Source: Stutzerimonas stutzeri (GTDB taxonomy: Bacteria; Pseudomonadota; Gammaproteobacteria; Pseudomonadales; Pseudomonadaceae). From it: a stretch of 64,000 nt of DNA. Under the pieces are notes generated by a model. It saw nothing but the letters and a program-made list of their open reading frames with translations, made no database searches and was not told where the DNA came from. This document shows, piece by piece, positions 15,286 to 23,688 of the stretch. The stretch spans positions 1-64,000 of the forward strand of contig NZ_JAMOIE010000008.1 in the NCBI RefSeq assembly GCF_024448935.1. Direction: 5' to 3'. The first letter of the stretch is position 1. Each line of letters begins with the position of its first letter. A program made the translations under genes and the position numbers.

Positions 15286-16218
15286 ATGTTCTTCTCTAAC
15301 CTGTTGCTTTACCGCCTGACGCAAGACCTCGCGAAAGATCTTGGAATCGATGGCGAATCGCTCGCCCATGCGTTGAAGTCGAAGCCAGCTCGCGCCTGCG
15401 GCAGCCAAGAACTCACTACCTACGGCTTCATTCCTCCGCTGGGCAAAGGTGAAGATGCTCCGCTCGTGCACGAAAGCAGCGGCTTCTACCTAGTGGCGGC
15501 TCGGAAAGAGGAACGCATCCTTCCCGGCAGCGTCGTCCGTGACGCATTGACGGAGAAAGTGGAAGAGATCGAGACCGAGCAAAGCCGCAAGGTCTACAAG
15601 AAAGAGCGCGACCAACTCAAAGACGACATCGTCCAGGCGTTCCTCCCTCGGGCCTTCATCCGCAAAGCAACTACCTACGCCGCGATCGCTCCAGCTTTGG
15701 GACTGATCATCGTGAACGAGTCGAGCGCCAAAAAGGCCGAAGATCTCCTCTCGACACTTCGCGAAGCTGTGGGCTCTCTGCCGGTACGACCGATAGCGGT
15801 GAAGGTGGCCCCCAGTGCCACTTTGACCGATTGGCTGAAGAACCAGCAGGCCAGCGAAGGATTCTTCGTCCTGGACAACTGCGAGCTAAGCGACACCCAC
15901 GAGGAAGGCGGCACCGTTCGCTGCAAACGTCAGGACCTGACCAGCGACGAGATCCAGAACCACCTTTCCGCAGGCAAGCTCGTCACGCGGCTGTCGTTGG
16001 CCTGGAACGACAAACTCAGTTTCACCCTGGACGAAAAACTCACCGTCCGCGGTCTCCGCTTCGAAGATCTGCTGCAGGAACAGGCCGAGCGCGATGGAGG
16101 CGACGATGCTCTATCCCAACTCGATGCCAGCTTCGTTCTGATGATGCTCACCCTGAGCGAATTCGTTCCGGAGCTGCTGGATGCCCTGGGCGGCGAAGAA
16201 CAGCCGCAGGGGATCTGA
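15286..16218 (+). CDS. rdgC: Recombination-associated protein RdgC
   Basis: RdgC homologue of 310 residues, close to the usual 300. The start [13 protein letters not shown] corresponds to the conserved MWFKNLLLYRL of chromosomal RdgC; further matches are [45 protein letters not shown] and [27 protein letters not shown] (read in parts). RdgC forms a ring on double-stranded DNA and restrains RecA. ATG 15286 follows GGAG. It is followed after 5 bases by the cytosine methyltransferase gene, so both enter the cell with the plasmid as one unit. The plasmid copy presumably limits RecA action on plasmid DNA. Confidence 0.93.
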   Translation: MFFSNLLLYRLTQDLAKDLGIDGESLAHALKSKPARACGSQELTTYGFIPPLGKGEDAPLVHESSGFYLVAARKEERILPGSVVRDALTEKVEEIETEQSRKVYKKERDQLKDDIVQAFLPRAFIRKATTYAAIAPALGLIIVNESSAKKAEDLLSTLREAVGSLPVRPIAVKVAPSATLTDWLKNQQASEGFFVLDNCELSDTHEEGGTVRCKRQDLTSDEIQNHLSAGKLVTRLSLAWNDKLSFTLDEKLTVRGLRFEDLLQEQAERDGGDDALSQLDASFVLMMLTLSEFVPELLDALGGEEQPQGI

Positions 16219-16223
16219 GCGAT

Positions 16224-18299
16224 ATGACTGCCTATATTCACCCCAAGATCCTTACCCGCGAGATTCGCCATTTCCACCTGTTCTGCGGGCTGGGCGGTGG
16301 AGCTAAAGGTTTCAACAAAGCCAACCCTCGCGTAGGGAACCTCCAAGGCAAGTTCCGCTGCATCGGTGGCATCGACGTCAACGCGGCAGCAATCCGGGAT
16401 TTTGAACGCCTCAGCGGATCTCGCGGAACCGTCCTCGATCTCTTCGATCGTGATCAGTTCAAGGACTTCCACGGCAAAGAGCCGCCGCGGGAGTGGCGCG
16501 AAGCCACTGCGGCAGATATCCGTCATGCGGCCGGCGGCGAATACCCCCATATCGTCTTCCTCTCGGCCCCCTGCAAAGGGTTCAGCGGACTGCTGTCGGA
16601 AAACCGCAGCAAGACCGCCAAGTACCAGGCATTGAACCGTCTAACCCTACGTGGCGTATGGCTGATGCTGGAGGCCTTCCAGGATGACCTCCCGGAGCTG
16701 ATCGTTTTCGAGAACGTGCCTCGCATCCAGAATCGTGGCCGCCGCCTCCTCGATCAGATCGTTCAACTGCTGCGCCGCTACGGGTACGCCACTGCCGAGA
16801 CGACGCACGATTGCGGCGAGCTCGGTGGCCTCGCTCAATCCCGTAAACGATTCCTGCTCGTCGGCCGCAACATCAACAAGGTGCCGGACTTCATCTATGA
16901 ACCTGTGAAAAAGTCGCTTCGTTCGGTAGGCGATATCCTGGGCCGTATGCCTCTCCCCGGCCATTTCGACGGCGGTCCAATGCACCGCGTACCGAACCTG
17001 TTTTTCAAGACTTGGTTGAGGCTGGCCTTCGTTGAAGCGGGCAAGGACTGGCGATCGCTGAACAGGCTGAATGTCGAAGACGGCGTGCTGACCGACTACT
17101 TAATCGTACCCGAGCAGACCTGGCGCGATGGTGCCCTTGGTGTTCACCGCTGGGATTCCCACGCCGGGACCGTTACCGGGCGTGCCGAAGCCACCACGGG
17201 GCGATTCAGTGTTGCGGACCCACGCCGCTTCGACGCCATGCACAACGGCATTCTGGGCGTTCACGAATGGGCAGATCATTCCGGCACCGTCACGGGTAAT
17301 TCCCGGCCGATGACTGGCGCCTTCGCTGTCGCGGATCCGCGACCGGAAAGCAAAGCCGAGTATGCGCAGTATGGCGTCATGCACTGGGGAGACACTAGCG
17401 GCACGGTGACCAGCCAGCGCTCGCCTGGCCAGGGCACCTTCAGCGTGGCTGACCCGCGCCTGTCTGCAGACAGCAGCACTCACAAGAACGTCTTCCGCGT
17501 CGTCCGCTTCGATCAAGCGTCCGGTACCGTTACCAGCGGGCATGGTCCAAGCTCAGGCGGCCAGGCAGTGGCGGATCCTCGTCCAGGTTGGAATCGCCAC
17601 AGTAACAACCTGGCAGTCCTGGAATGGGAGAAACCCTCGTCCACAGTCATTGCCGGCGGCAAGGGCGTGCAAGGTGGCCAACTCTCCATTGCGGATCCTC
17701 GCTATACCAACTGGCATCCTGGTGCGAGCAGCCGAAAGCTCGGCGTTACACGCTGGGACGAAACTTCTGGTTGCGTCATCGGTGCCCAGCAGGTTGCGTC
17801 AGGTGCTCTCGCGGTCGCTGACCCGCGCCCGGGCCTGGACCGCAAGAAAGGCGACAACTACCTGACTGCCGGTCACTACGGCGTGGTCCCTTGGGACTCG
17901 CCTGCAGGCGCGGTATCCGCAGCAGCAGGCCATGACAACGGATCCTGGTCGGTAGCTGACCCAAGGATCCCTGCAGATAACGAGCGCGTTGTGGCTCGGA
18001 TCATCGCCCCTGACAACACCTGGCATCGTCCCTTCACCACGCTCGAACTCTGTGCGCTCCAAAGCCTGATCGAGCCGGAAGAGTATCTGGAACTCGACGG
18101 GCTCTCCGATGGTGACTGGAGGGAGCGGATCGGCAACGCGGTGCCCCCGGATGCAGCCGAAGCGATCGGCGAGGCGTTCGGTACCACCCTACTCCTGGTC
18201 TGGAGCGGGCAGACCTACTCAATCGGCAAAACCCCAATCTGGGTACGCAACAGCCTCGCAGCGCTGTCCGTTGCCCAAGGAGATTTCAATGTCCAGTAA
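16224..18299 (+). CDS. C5-cytosine DNA methyltransferase with seven internal repeats
   Basis: DNA (cytosine-5) methyltransferase of 691 residues. AdoMet-binding start HLFCGLGGGAKGF (18-30), catalytic Cys in SAPCKGFSG (about 115; most enzymes have PCQ-x-FS), ENVPRIQ (about 162), QSRKRFLLVG (about 205) and the closing motif RIGNAVPP (about 634). Between these, where the target-recognition domain should be, residues 305-582 hold seven imperfect repeats of 38-45 residues, each with a hydrophobic-G-V-x-x-W start, a GTVTG-like middle and a SVADPR end. ATG 16224 follows rdgC by 5 bases. No cognate restriction enzyme is adjacent, so it may be an orphan protecting plasmid DNA; the PD-(D/E)XK gene three genes on is the only nuclease near. 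Confidence 0.9.
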   Translation: MTAYIHPKILTREIRHFHLFCGLGGGAKGFNKANPRVGNLQGKFRCIGGIDVNAAAIRDFERLSGSRGTVLDLFDRDQFKDFHGKEPPREWREATAADIRHAAGGEYPHIVFLSAPCKGFSGLLSENRSKTAKYQALNRLTLRGVWLMLEAFQDDLPELIVFENVPRIQNRGRRLLDQIVQLLRRYGYATAETTHDCGELGGLAQSRKRFLLVGRNINKVPDFIYEPVKKSLRSVGDILGRMPLPGHFDGGPMHRVPNLFFKTWLRLAFVEAGKDWRSLNRLNVEDGVLTDYLIVPEQTWRDGALGVHRWDSHAGTVTGRAEATTGRFSVADPRRFDAMHNGILGVHEWADHSGTVTGNSRPMTGAFAVADPRPESKAEYAQYGVMHWGDTSGTVTSQRSPGQGTFSVADPRLSADSSTHKNVFRVVRFDQASGTVTSGHGPSSGGQAVADPRPGWNRHSNNLAVLEWEKPSSTVIAGGKGVQGGQLSIADPRYTNWHPGASSRKLGVTRWDETSGCVIGAQQVASGALAVADPRPGLDRKKGDNYLTAGHYGVVPWDSPAGAVSAAAGHDNGSWSVADPRIPADNERVVARIIAPDNTWHRPFTTLELCALQSLIEPEEYLELDGLSDGDWRERIGNAVPPDAAEAIGEAFGTTLLLVWSGQTYSIGKTPIWVRNSLAALSVAQGDFNVQ
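17140..17974 (+). repeat. Seven coding repeats (ADPR repeats) in the methyltransferase
   Basis: Repeat units in protein: LGVHRWDSHAGTVTG..FSVADPR, LGVHEWADHSGTVTG..FAVADPR, GVMHWGDTSGTVTS..FSVADPR, FRVVRFDQASGTVTS..AVADPR, LAVLEWEKPSSTVIA..SIADPR, LGVTRWDETSGCVIG..AVADPR and YGVVPWDSPAGAVSA..SVADPR. The repeats diverge too much at DNA level for recent duplication. Confidence 0.85.
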
Positions 18300-18519
18300 C
18301 CATGCCAACGGCCGTATTCGCTACTTCGTCAACGACACCTCGCGCAAGGCACTCGCGGCTGCAGGGCGAGGCCCTGCGCGAGAGGCCCTGGAGAACGGTT
18401 TCCGAGAGGTATCCCAGGAAGAGCATCGCCAGTTCACCGCAGAGAATGCCCGCCTGCTGCAGGCAGTCCTCTCGAACGTAACAACGTACCTTCCACTAAA
18501 GGAAGAGGTTGCGGCATGA
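18289..18519 (+). CDS. Small hypothetical protein, 76 aa
   Basis: ATG 18289 overlaps the end of the methyltransferase gene by 11 bases and follows AAGGAG at 7 bases. The 76-residue product (GRIRYFVNDTSRKALAAAGR, ENARLLQAVLSNVTTYLP) is predicted helical in its C-terminal half. It overlaps the next gene by 4 bases (ATGA). Tight overlaps on both sides support translation; no function recognised. Confidence 0.7.
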   Translation: MSSNHANGRIRYFVNDTSRKALAAAGRGPAREALENGFREVSQEEHRQFTAENARLLQAVLSNVTTYLPLKEEVAA

Positions 18520-19052
18520 CCCAGGTATCGATTCCTGAGCAGCAGCTTCGTCTGCTGCATCACACGCTTGGCCTTCGCCCCGACCAACGCGAGTCGCATC
18601 GGAACCATTACTTGGCCGGACCAGGGCATTACGCGATGCCGGATCTGGAGGCGCTGGTCAAAGTGGAGTTGATGGTTGTCGGCCGGACACCGGCATTCTG
18701 CGACCCCACCGACGTGGTGTTCCACGTCAGCGAGGAAGGCAAGCGATATGCCTTGCAGCATTTGCCGCTGCCGCCGAAAAAGACCAAGTTCGCGGAATAC
18801 CTCGACTGGGACTGCTGCGAAAGTTTCGGCGATTGGTTGCTTGGCGGGATGAAGCCAAAAGTCGAATGGCGCGAAAGCGGAGGGAAATTTGAGTACCGCA
18901 TGTACCGCTGTCGGCATAGCGAACAGCACTCGGAAGTGAAGGGAGAGTGGTGTCGCACCCAGAAAGATGCCAAAGCCAGCTACAAGTCCGCCCTGCGGCA
19001 GCACCGCCAAACCATGAGCCAGATGCGCTCGGCAATGCAGAAGGCCGCATGA
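18516..19052 (+). CDS. Hypothetical protein
   Basis: Protein of 178 residues starting LRLLHHTLGLRPDQRESHRN and containing YALQHLPLPPKKTKFAEYLD. The segment LGLRPDQ..YRNHY is reminiscent of small phage proteins of unknown function. Two cysteine-containing stretches (LDWDCCESFGDW and MYRCRHSEQHSEV) could bind metal. Overlaps its neighbours at both ends by 4 bases, so it is part of the rdgC-methyltransferase operon. No function assigned. Confidence 0.7.
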   Translation: MTQVSIPEQQLRLLHHTLGLRPDQRESHRNHYLAGPGHYAMPDLEALVKVELMVVGRTPAFCDPTDVVFHVSEEGKRYALQHLPLPPKKTKFAEYLDWDCCESFGDWLLGGMKPKVEWRESGGKFEYRMYRCRHSEQHSEVKGEWCRTQKDAKASYKSALRQHRQTMSQMRSAMQKAA

Positions 19053-19732
19053 AGCCCTCCAATCAGCCCGACTTCACCCACCGCGATCTGTGCGACATCG
19101 CGGTGAAATGGCTTCAACGGCCAAACAGCGCCGGTGGTCCAGGCTGCCATGTTGCTGTCAGTGAGTGCCGCACGGGCTGGACCGGGGAAATTCCCGACGC
19201 AATCGGCTTCCGCGCCGCGGGATTCGAAGACGGATCCATCGTCATCGAATGCAAGGTCAGCCGCTCTGACTTTCTCGCGGATCGTCGGAAGTCTCATCGG
19301 GTGTCGGGAGGCGTCGGCAACTGGAGATACTTCTTGGCCCCGGCCGGTGTGATCCAGGCGGACGAACTCCCTCAAGGGTGGGGCCTCCTGGAAGTGAACC
19401 GACGTGGCCACGTCAAAGCCCTCGCGGGCGTAGCCGCCTATTACCGGTGCGGCTACGACGAGCTGCGAGAGCAAACCGCCGTGTGGCGTCACGAGGCCGA
19501 TCGTGACCGCGAGCAATTCCTCCTGGTGAAGGTTCTTCATCGCGCCGGCAATCCCGAAACGGCCAACCGGAATCTGCAGATCGCCTTCACCGAGAACCAG
19601 CGCCTGAAGCAGCGCGTCAACGAGCTCACCGAAGAGATCCGCTCCGACCGCCTACGCCGGTTCTCCAAACCGCCTCGAAACGAACAAGCAACGCCCCGAT
19701 CGACCACGCGCTCCGTCCCCTGCGAACTGTGA
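19049..19732 (+). CDS. PD-(D/E)XK-type nuclease-like protein
   Basis: Protein of 227 residues. The N-terminal half has the order expected for a PD-(D/E)XK nuclease fold: CRTGWTGEIPDAIGF, then DGSIVIECKVSRSDFLADRR, where the Asp and the E-C-K give the D..ExK active site, then WRYFLAPAGVI and LPQGWGLLEV. The C-terminal part is a coiled coil (ENQRLKQRVNELTEEIRSDR). ATG 19049 overlaps the previous gene. It could be a DNA-repair or phage-type endonuclease; pairing with the upstream methyltransferase as a restriction system is possible but not shown. Confidence 0.65.
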   Translation: MKPSNQPDFTHRDLCDIAVKWLQRPNSAGGPGCHVAVSECRTGWTGEIPDAIGFRAAGFEDGSIVIECKVSRSDFLADRRKSHRVSGGVGNWRYFLAPAGVIQADELPQGWGLLEVNRRGHVKALAGVAAYYRCGYDELREQTAVWRHEADRDREQFLLVKVLHRAGNPETANRNLQIAFTENQRLKQRVNELTEEIRSDRLRRFSKPPRNEQATPRSTTRSVPCEL

Positions 19733-19740
19733 GGTAACAA

Positions 19741-20160
19741 ATGAGCAGCTTCGTCAATGTCATTTTCCGATTGCCCGAGGATCCGGCCGAGGCCCGAGCC
19801 TTCTTGGACTCCATCGGGGAAGCCTTCGAGAACGACAAACCCCTGCAGGGTGCGCTGATCAGCTCCGCCTCTCTACTTCCCCAGGACGGCAGGGTAATCG
19901 CTTTACCCCCGATTTCTGCGCCTGACCTGCTCGCTCCCGGCCTGCAGGTAGCAGGCGCGATATTCCGCCAGATCGCGCAAGCCTACCGACGCGACCATGA
20001 GCGCCTGGTGGCAGCAGGCGCTGACCCACAGAGCAACAAACACCTGCTGGACGCCGAGATGATCATCCGCATCGCGCTCAAGCAGATGAATCAGGAGACC
20101 GAACGTCTCCTTTACAAGGCATCCGGCGAGCACGCTGAGGCCGAATCTTCCTCCACCTGA
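19741..20160 (+). CDS. Hypothetical protein
   Basis: Protein of 139 residues, acidic, predicted mostly helical ([40 protein letters not shown]). It follows a GAGG site and lies 28 bases before ssb in the same operon. No signal, membrane segment or known motif. Function unknown. Confidence 0.65.
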   Translation: MSSFVNVIFRLPEDPAEARAFLDSIGEAFENDKPLQGALISSASLLPQDGRVIALPPISAPDLLAPGLQVAGAIFRQIAQAYRRDHERLVAAGADPQSNKHLLDAEMIIRIALKQMNQETERLLYKASGEHAEAESSST

Positions 20161-20188
20161 GCTTCACTCATCCGATAGGAGCAACACC

Positions 20189-20665
20189 ATGGCACGAGGC
20201 GTCAACAAAGTGATTCTCGTCGGCAACGCCGGCGGCGACCCGGAAGTCCGCTACACCCCGAACGGCAACGCCGTAACGAACATAACCCTGGCCACCAGCG
20301 AAAGCTGGAAAGATAAGCAGACCGGCCAGCAGCAGGAGCGTACCGAGTGGCACCGCGTAGTGTTCTTCGGCAAGATCGCCGAAATCGCGGGTGAGTATCT
20401 GCGAAAAGGGAGCCAGTGCTACGTCGAAGGCACTCTCCGCACCCGCGAGTGGGAAAAAGACGGAGTGAAACGCTACACCACCGAGATCGTCGTCGACCAG
20501 GTGAATGGCCGACTTCAGCTGCTCGGCGGTCGCCCTCAAGGCCAAGGCGAAGAGCCCGCTCAGCGGCCGCGACCGCAGACCCCACCGCCGTCGCAACAAG
20601 GTACTCCGCCAGACTTCGACGACGACATCCCGTTCGGGCCGCTACCTTACCTCGCAGGGGCATAA
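20189..20665 (+). CDS. ssb: Single-stranded DNA-binding protein
   Basis: SSB of 158 residues. The OB fold opens [20 protein letters not shown] and has [21 protein letters not shown] and [15 protein letters not shown], all typical. A Pro/Gln-rich linker (about 110-140) leads to the acidic tip DFDDDIPF, but the protein continues for nine residues (GPLPYLAGA), whereas chromosomal SSB ends at the Phe. The tip normally docks partner proteins through its free C-terminus, so the tail may alter partner choice. RBS AGGAG. It coats single strands during plasmid replication and transfer. Confidence 0.95.
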   Translation: MARGVNKVILVGNAGGDPEVRYTPNGNAVTNITLATSESWKDKQTGQQQERTEWHRVVFFGKIAEIAGEYLRKGSQCYVEGTLRTREWEKDGVKRYTTEIVVDQVNGRLQLLGGRPQGQGEEPAQRPRPQTPPPSQQGTPPDFDDDIPFGPLPYLAGA

Positions 20666-20688
20666 AGCGTAGCTGGTAGTTTGATTTC

Positions 20689-20729
20689 CCCTGCGCAGGG
20701 TAATAACATTGTTAGCACCTTGCGCAGGG
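20689..20729. promoter_or_regulatory. Palindrome cluster before the mazEF operon segment
   Basis: CCCTGCGCAGGG (20689-20700, perfect) and CCTTGCGCAGGG (20718-20729, one change) flank TAACATTGTTA (20704-20714). The last is a 5-bp inverted repeat with the same arms as the centre of the large palindrome at 26238. This is the only sizeable gap in the operon and probably an internal regulated promoter. Confidence 0.55.
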
Positions 20730-20738
20730 AGAACCAAT

Positions 20739-21158
20739 ATGCCGGATATCACTCCGAACACTGCCGTAAACCACCCTCAAGCACTCAGCCTACGAGCAGC
20801 TGCAGATCGAGTCTGCAGTTTGATCAGCGCCTCGCCGATAGAGCGTGGAGACCAGCTCGAAGCATTCGTCTCCGAGCTCACACCGGAACATGCGCAGATC
20901 TCCTTCAACTTCCAGGGGGGAGTGGTTCAAGGCCATCTCAACCTGACCCTACGATCAATCCCACCGAGGATCTGGGTGCAATTCCCAGTACCTGGCCACG
21001 AGCCGACAGCAATATCTGGTGACGGGGTGGATGCACAGGCGTCGACGCTTGCGGAGCTCGTCCGCAAGCAAATGGCAAAACGCCCACCTGTCTCCGAGCG
21101 ATTCAAAGCGCTCCAGGCGCAGCGCAACCGCCTTTCGCAAGAGGCTACAGAACGTTGA
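20739..21158 (+). CDS. Hypothetical protein upstream of mazEF
   Basis: Protein of 139 residues: helical start (LSLRAAADRVCSLIS), a beta-like middle (AQISFNFQGGVVQGHLNLTL, IWVQFPVP) and a helical end (ERFKALQAQRNRLSQEA). ATG 20739 follows GGGAGAA. Its stop overlaps the start of mazE. It carries the regulated promoter region described above upstream, so it is the first gene of the mazEF subunit. No family recognised. Confidence 0.6.
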   Translation: MPDITPNTAVNHPQALSLRAAADRVCSLISASPIERGDQLEAFVSELTPEHAQISFNFQGGVVQGHLNLTLRSIPPRIWVQFPVPGHEPTAISGDGVDAQASTLAELVRKQMAKRPPVSERFKALQAQRNRLSQEATER

Positions 21159-21403
21159 AAACGACTATCCGTGCGATTGGGAATTCTCAGGGCATCACGA
21201 TACCCAAGCCGTTGCTGGCCGAACTCGGCGTAAGCCTTGGCGACCCTGTAGACGTCTCCTTCAAAGATCAGACCCTGGTGGTGTCCAAGGTCGCTACCGA
21301 ATACGACCTCAGCACGCTAGTCGCCCAGTGTGACCTGGAGGCCCCGGAGCCGCCGGACATCCACTGTTGGAGAACATCCGCGCCGGTAGGAAACGAAGCA
21401 TGA
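21155..21403 (+). CDS. mazE: MazE-like antitoxin
   Basis: AbrB/SpoVT-type DNA-binding protein of 82 residues. The swapped-hairpin domain is clear: IRAIGNSQGITIPKPLLAEL followed by GDPVDVSFKDQTLVVSK. The C-terminal stretch would bind and neutralise the MazF-like toxin encoded next. It starts at TTG 21155, whose TG overlaps the previous stop (TTGA); a weak start codon could set antitoxin dosage. It overlaps mazF by 4 bases. Confidence 0.85.
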   Translation: MKTTIRAIGNSQGITIPKPLLAELGVSLGDPVDVSFKDQTLVVSKVATEYDLSTLVAQCDLEAPEPPDIHCWRTSAPVGNEA

Positions 21404-21753
21404 GCAAGCGCCCGCAGCATCAATTCGACCGCGGTGACATCGTCTCCCTGGACATGGGTAGCGCTTCAACGCAGGTGGCCTGTAAAGCGCTCGTGCTTTC
21501 CCCAGCAGCGTACAACGCCCTGGGGCTCGCCCTAGCCGTTCCTATCACCGAGCACGACAGCAGCCGCTACGCCGGCTTTGCCGTCGCGATCGTCCTTCCG
21601 GGGCGCACGCCGGCGAGCGGGGCAGCCTTGGTCAACCTGGTGCGGCCGGTGGATCTTGCTGCAAGAGGTGCGAAGCTGCTCGGGAAGGCACCCCAGACAA
21701 CCATAGATGAAGCCCTGCAGCGCCTGCAGGCGGTTGTTGGGAAAGACCAATGA
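21400..21753 (+). CDS. mazF: MazF/PemK-like toxin
   Basis: MazF family protein of 117 residues, likely an mRNA interferase. It has FDRGDIVSLDMG, RALVLSP-type KALVLSPAAYNALGLALAVPIT, and the later VNLVRPVDLAARGAKLLG, matching the family order. ATG 21400 overlaps mazE by 4 bases and its own stop overlaps the next gene by 4 bases. With MazE it would form a toxin-antitoxin pair stabilising the plasmid. Confidence 0.85.
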   Translation: MSKRPQHQFDRGDIVSLDMGSASTQVACKALVLSPAAYNALGLALAVPITEHDSSRYAGFAVAIVLPGRTPASGAALVNLVRPVDLAARGAKLLGKAPQTTIDEALQRLQAVVGKDQ

Positions 21754-22472
21754 GCAGCGAACCCACGCTTCGGCAACGCACTGGTGTTGTCATCATGGCA
21801 GTTCACCCAGCGCTTGGCCCGCTCTACTGGGAGTTCGTATCCGAGGCCAGCGTGGGTGGTCCTGATTACCACTCGATCACCACCCGCATCGACAGAGCTC
21901 TGCTTCTCGCCCCTGACTGGCGTACATCCTCCACTTTCAGGCTGCACAGCAACCATATGGAACGTGTTCTGCGCGATCAGGTGACCGTCGTAGACGACTT
22001 CGACCCCGACGGCGGCCCCTGGTCCCAGATCGATTTCGAGGGCGAGCTCAGTGCCCTGCACTCGCAATCAGGTCAAAGTGATAAAGAATTTCTGGATTGG
22101 ATACGGTCTGCCGAATGGGGTGATGCCCCCGGTCCAATCGTAATCGAGAGGCTGGTTGATCATGGCTACTTCTATGAGTGGGAACGATCAAGTATGAGTG
22201 ACGCACTTTCGCATCGAGGTCCGGTCGACCTGACAGTGGTGTACGGCGATGGCGGCCAGGCGAATCGCCCGGCCGCCGACGTCGTGATCAGCCGCGTCGC
22301 CGCCGGCGAAACAGTCGCAGTGCTGCTTGATACCGCCTTGGGATTCGCGATGCTCAGCCGCGGGGATGTGAAGCGGGCTCGTCTCGTTCTGCCAGACGGC
22401 GCGGTTATCGCCGGCAACGTCGGCGAAGTGTCAGCGGACTATTTCGAGCTGATTGAAGATTGGCACCAGTAG
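21750..22472 (+). CDS. Hypothetical protein downstream of mazF
   Basis: Protein of 240 residues. It opens with a beta-rich region (VVIMAVHPALGPLYWEFVSE) and ends in a beta-rich domain (ARLVLPDGAVIAGNVGEVSA). There is no membrane segment or known catalytic motif. It overlaps mazF by 4 bases and is the last gene of the plus-strand operon, meeting the minus-strand genes at 22523. Function unknown; the position could suggest a third component of the toxin-antitoxin unit, but nothing in the sequence shows it. Confidence 0.65.
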   Translation: MSSEPTLRQRTGVVIMAVHPALGPLYWEFVSEASVGGPDYHSITTRIDRALLLAPDWRTSSTFRLHSNHMERVLRDQVTVVDDFDPDGGPWSQIDFEGELSALHSQSGQSDKEFLDWIRSAEWGDAPGPIVIERLVDHGYFYEWERSSMSDALSHRGPVDLTVVYGDGGQANRPAADVVISRVAAGETVAVLLDTALGFAMLSRGDVKRARLVLPDGAVIAGNVGEVSADYFELIEDWHQ

Positions 22473-22522
22473 CACCTGGTGCCCGTGGGCTGGCAACCAC
22501 CAACCAGGGTGGATAGGTCCAC

Positions 22523-22975
22523 TCACTTCAAGGTCTGAAAGAACACTCGATCGGCAAAATCCATTTCCTTGTGCACTTCCCAGGCCTTGGTCACCAGTTT
22601 CACGTCTGAGTGTTTCTTGATAAACCACTGCTTCTGCCCTTCGGCGAGGCTCTCCCACCAATCCACGGCCTCGTCGTAGTTCGGGTGCATGGAATCGGCG
22701 ATCTGCTCTGCAGCGGTCGGCTCCCCGGGCTCACGCGCCTGGTCCATCAGATCGAACAGACGCTCCATCGTCATGGGCACTTTCGGGAGGTTGGATTCCA
22801 ACTTGTAGCTATAGTGGCTCTGCGCAGTGCGGGAGCCACTACCCTCACTGGAGAGCCCGAGGTTATCGAGGATGCCCTGCAGGACTTCTCCAATAAGCGG
22901 TTGATCTTCTTTTGCGAAATCCAGCTCAATGGTCAGCTTCGCCTTGATGCGATCCGGGATTTTTTCATCGCTCAT
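22523..22975 (-). CDS. Hypothetical protein
   Basis: Protein of 150 residues, acidic. ATG 22975 follows GGAAACAAAAA. The first 40 residues (KAKLTIELDFAKEDQPLIGEVLQ) look like a small ferredoxin-type alpha/beta unit; the rest is helical with DEAVDWWESLAEGQKQWFIK. It is the last gene of the dnaB operon, overlapping the 84-residue gene by 11 bases. No family recognised. Confidence 0.6.
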   Translation of the reverse strand: MSDEKIPDRIKAKLTIELDFAKEDQPLIGEVLQGILDNLGLSSEGSGSRTAQSHYSYKLESNLPKVPMTMERLFDLMDQAREPGEPTAAEQIADSMHPNYDEAVDWWESLAEGQKQWFIKKHSDVKLVTKAWEVHKEMDFADRVFFQTLK

Positions 22976-23219
22976 TTTTTGTTTCCTGCTCGATCCTGCG
23001 AAGTAAAAAAAGTGGTCGGAGCCGCGAAAACCGCTCCGAGAGCGGAAGGATATTACTGTCACTTGCGAGGCCGGCAAAGAACCCTCGCCACCAGTACGTC
23101 CAGCGCTCTGTAGGTGTTGGCTCTGGATCTCCGTAATGGGCATGAGCTTCTTCCGCAGAGGCCACGCTGTAAGCCGCATAGTCGAATGCTGCCGCGAGCC
23201 GCGGCCACCTGCTACCCAT
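22965..23219 (-). CDS. Small hypothetical protein, 84 aa
   Basis: ATG 23219 follows CGAGGGAG and overlaps the end of the peptidase gene by 8 bases. The product has FDYAAYSVASAEEAHAHYGD and RWTYWWRGFFAGLASDS, an amphipathic Trp-rich segment, and ends with basic residues. The module AA...A..A...YG.P..P...R..YWW.GF resembles Rmf/CrpP-like Gly-Trp modules only loosely. Function unknown. Confidence 0.55.
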   Translation of the reverse strand: MGSRWPRLAAAFDYAAYSVASAEEAHAHYGDPEPTPTERWTYWWRGFFAGLASDSNILPLSERFSRLRPLFLLRRIEQETKNER

Positions 23220-23688
23220 GGCTCCCTCGTGGCACAATCCGAATCCAGCTCTTGCGGGCCTGGTATTCAGAGAAGGGATGGCAATGCACGCCAGGCGGCG
23301 CCGAACTGAAGCTCGGCAGATCGAAATCCGGATCATGGAGGACAACACCGAAACTCGTGTGTCGCTCAGCCACGACCCAATGCCAGTTCCGGCTGGCAGT
23401 GCCCTGGCCGTTGTTTACAGCCACGATGCCAAGGCCTTCCACTGCATCCCAGGTGCTCCAGCGCTTCAGCTCAGACTCGATCCCGAGGAGCGCCAGAGCG
23501 TACTGCATCTCTGAGAAATTGGTGGCGAGGGGCCGCTTCTTGCGAGCACCTATGCCATTGTCGACGAACAGCTGTCGCACGACACCGTATGGTTTGCCGG
23601 AAACCATCGCTGCACAGGCCACCCCGCACCCCAGGCGATCCCGCTGCATCACTTTCTGCACGCGGCAACTCTGTTCCCAGCAGCTCAT
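23212..23688 (-). CDS. C39-like cysteine peptidase domain protein
   Basis: Protein of 158 residues with a bacteriocin-processing (C39-like) peptidase layout: QRDRLGCGVACAAMVSGKPY supplies the expected Cys (near 22), NWHWVVAERHTSFGVVLHDPD supplies the His and Asp. There is no ABC transporter domain and no signal peptide, so it is the stand-alone cytoplasmic type. ATG 23688 overlaps the dnaB stop (TGATG), so translation is coupled to dnaB. Substrate unknown. A regulatory protease acting on a replication protein is a guess from the coupling only. Confidence 0.6.
   Translation of the reverse strand: MSCWEQSCRVQKVMQRDRLGCGVACAAMVSGKPYGVVRQLFVDNGIGARKKRPLATNFSEMQYALALLGIESELKRWSTWDAVEGLGIVAVNNGQGTASRNWHWVVAERHTSFGVVLHDPDFDLPSFSSAPPGVHCHPFSEYQARKSWIRIVPRGSHG

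Noticed and set aside
15831-16223. N-terminal extension of the methyltransferase
   Set aside because: It overlaps rdgC in another frame and has Arg-rich shadow composition; ATG 16224 fits motif I of the enzyme.
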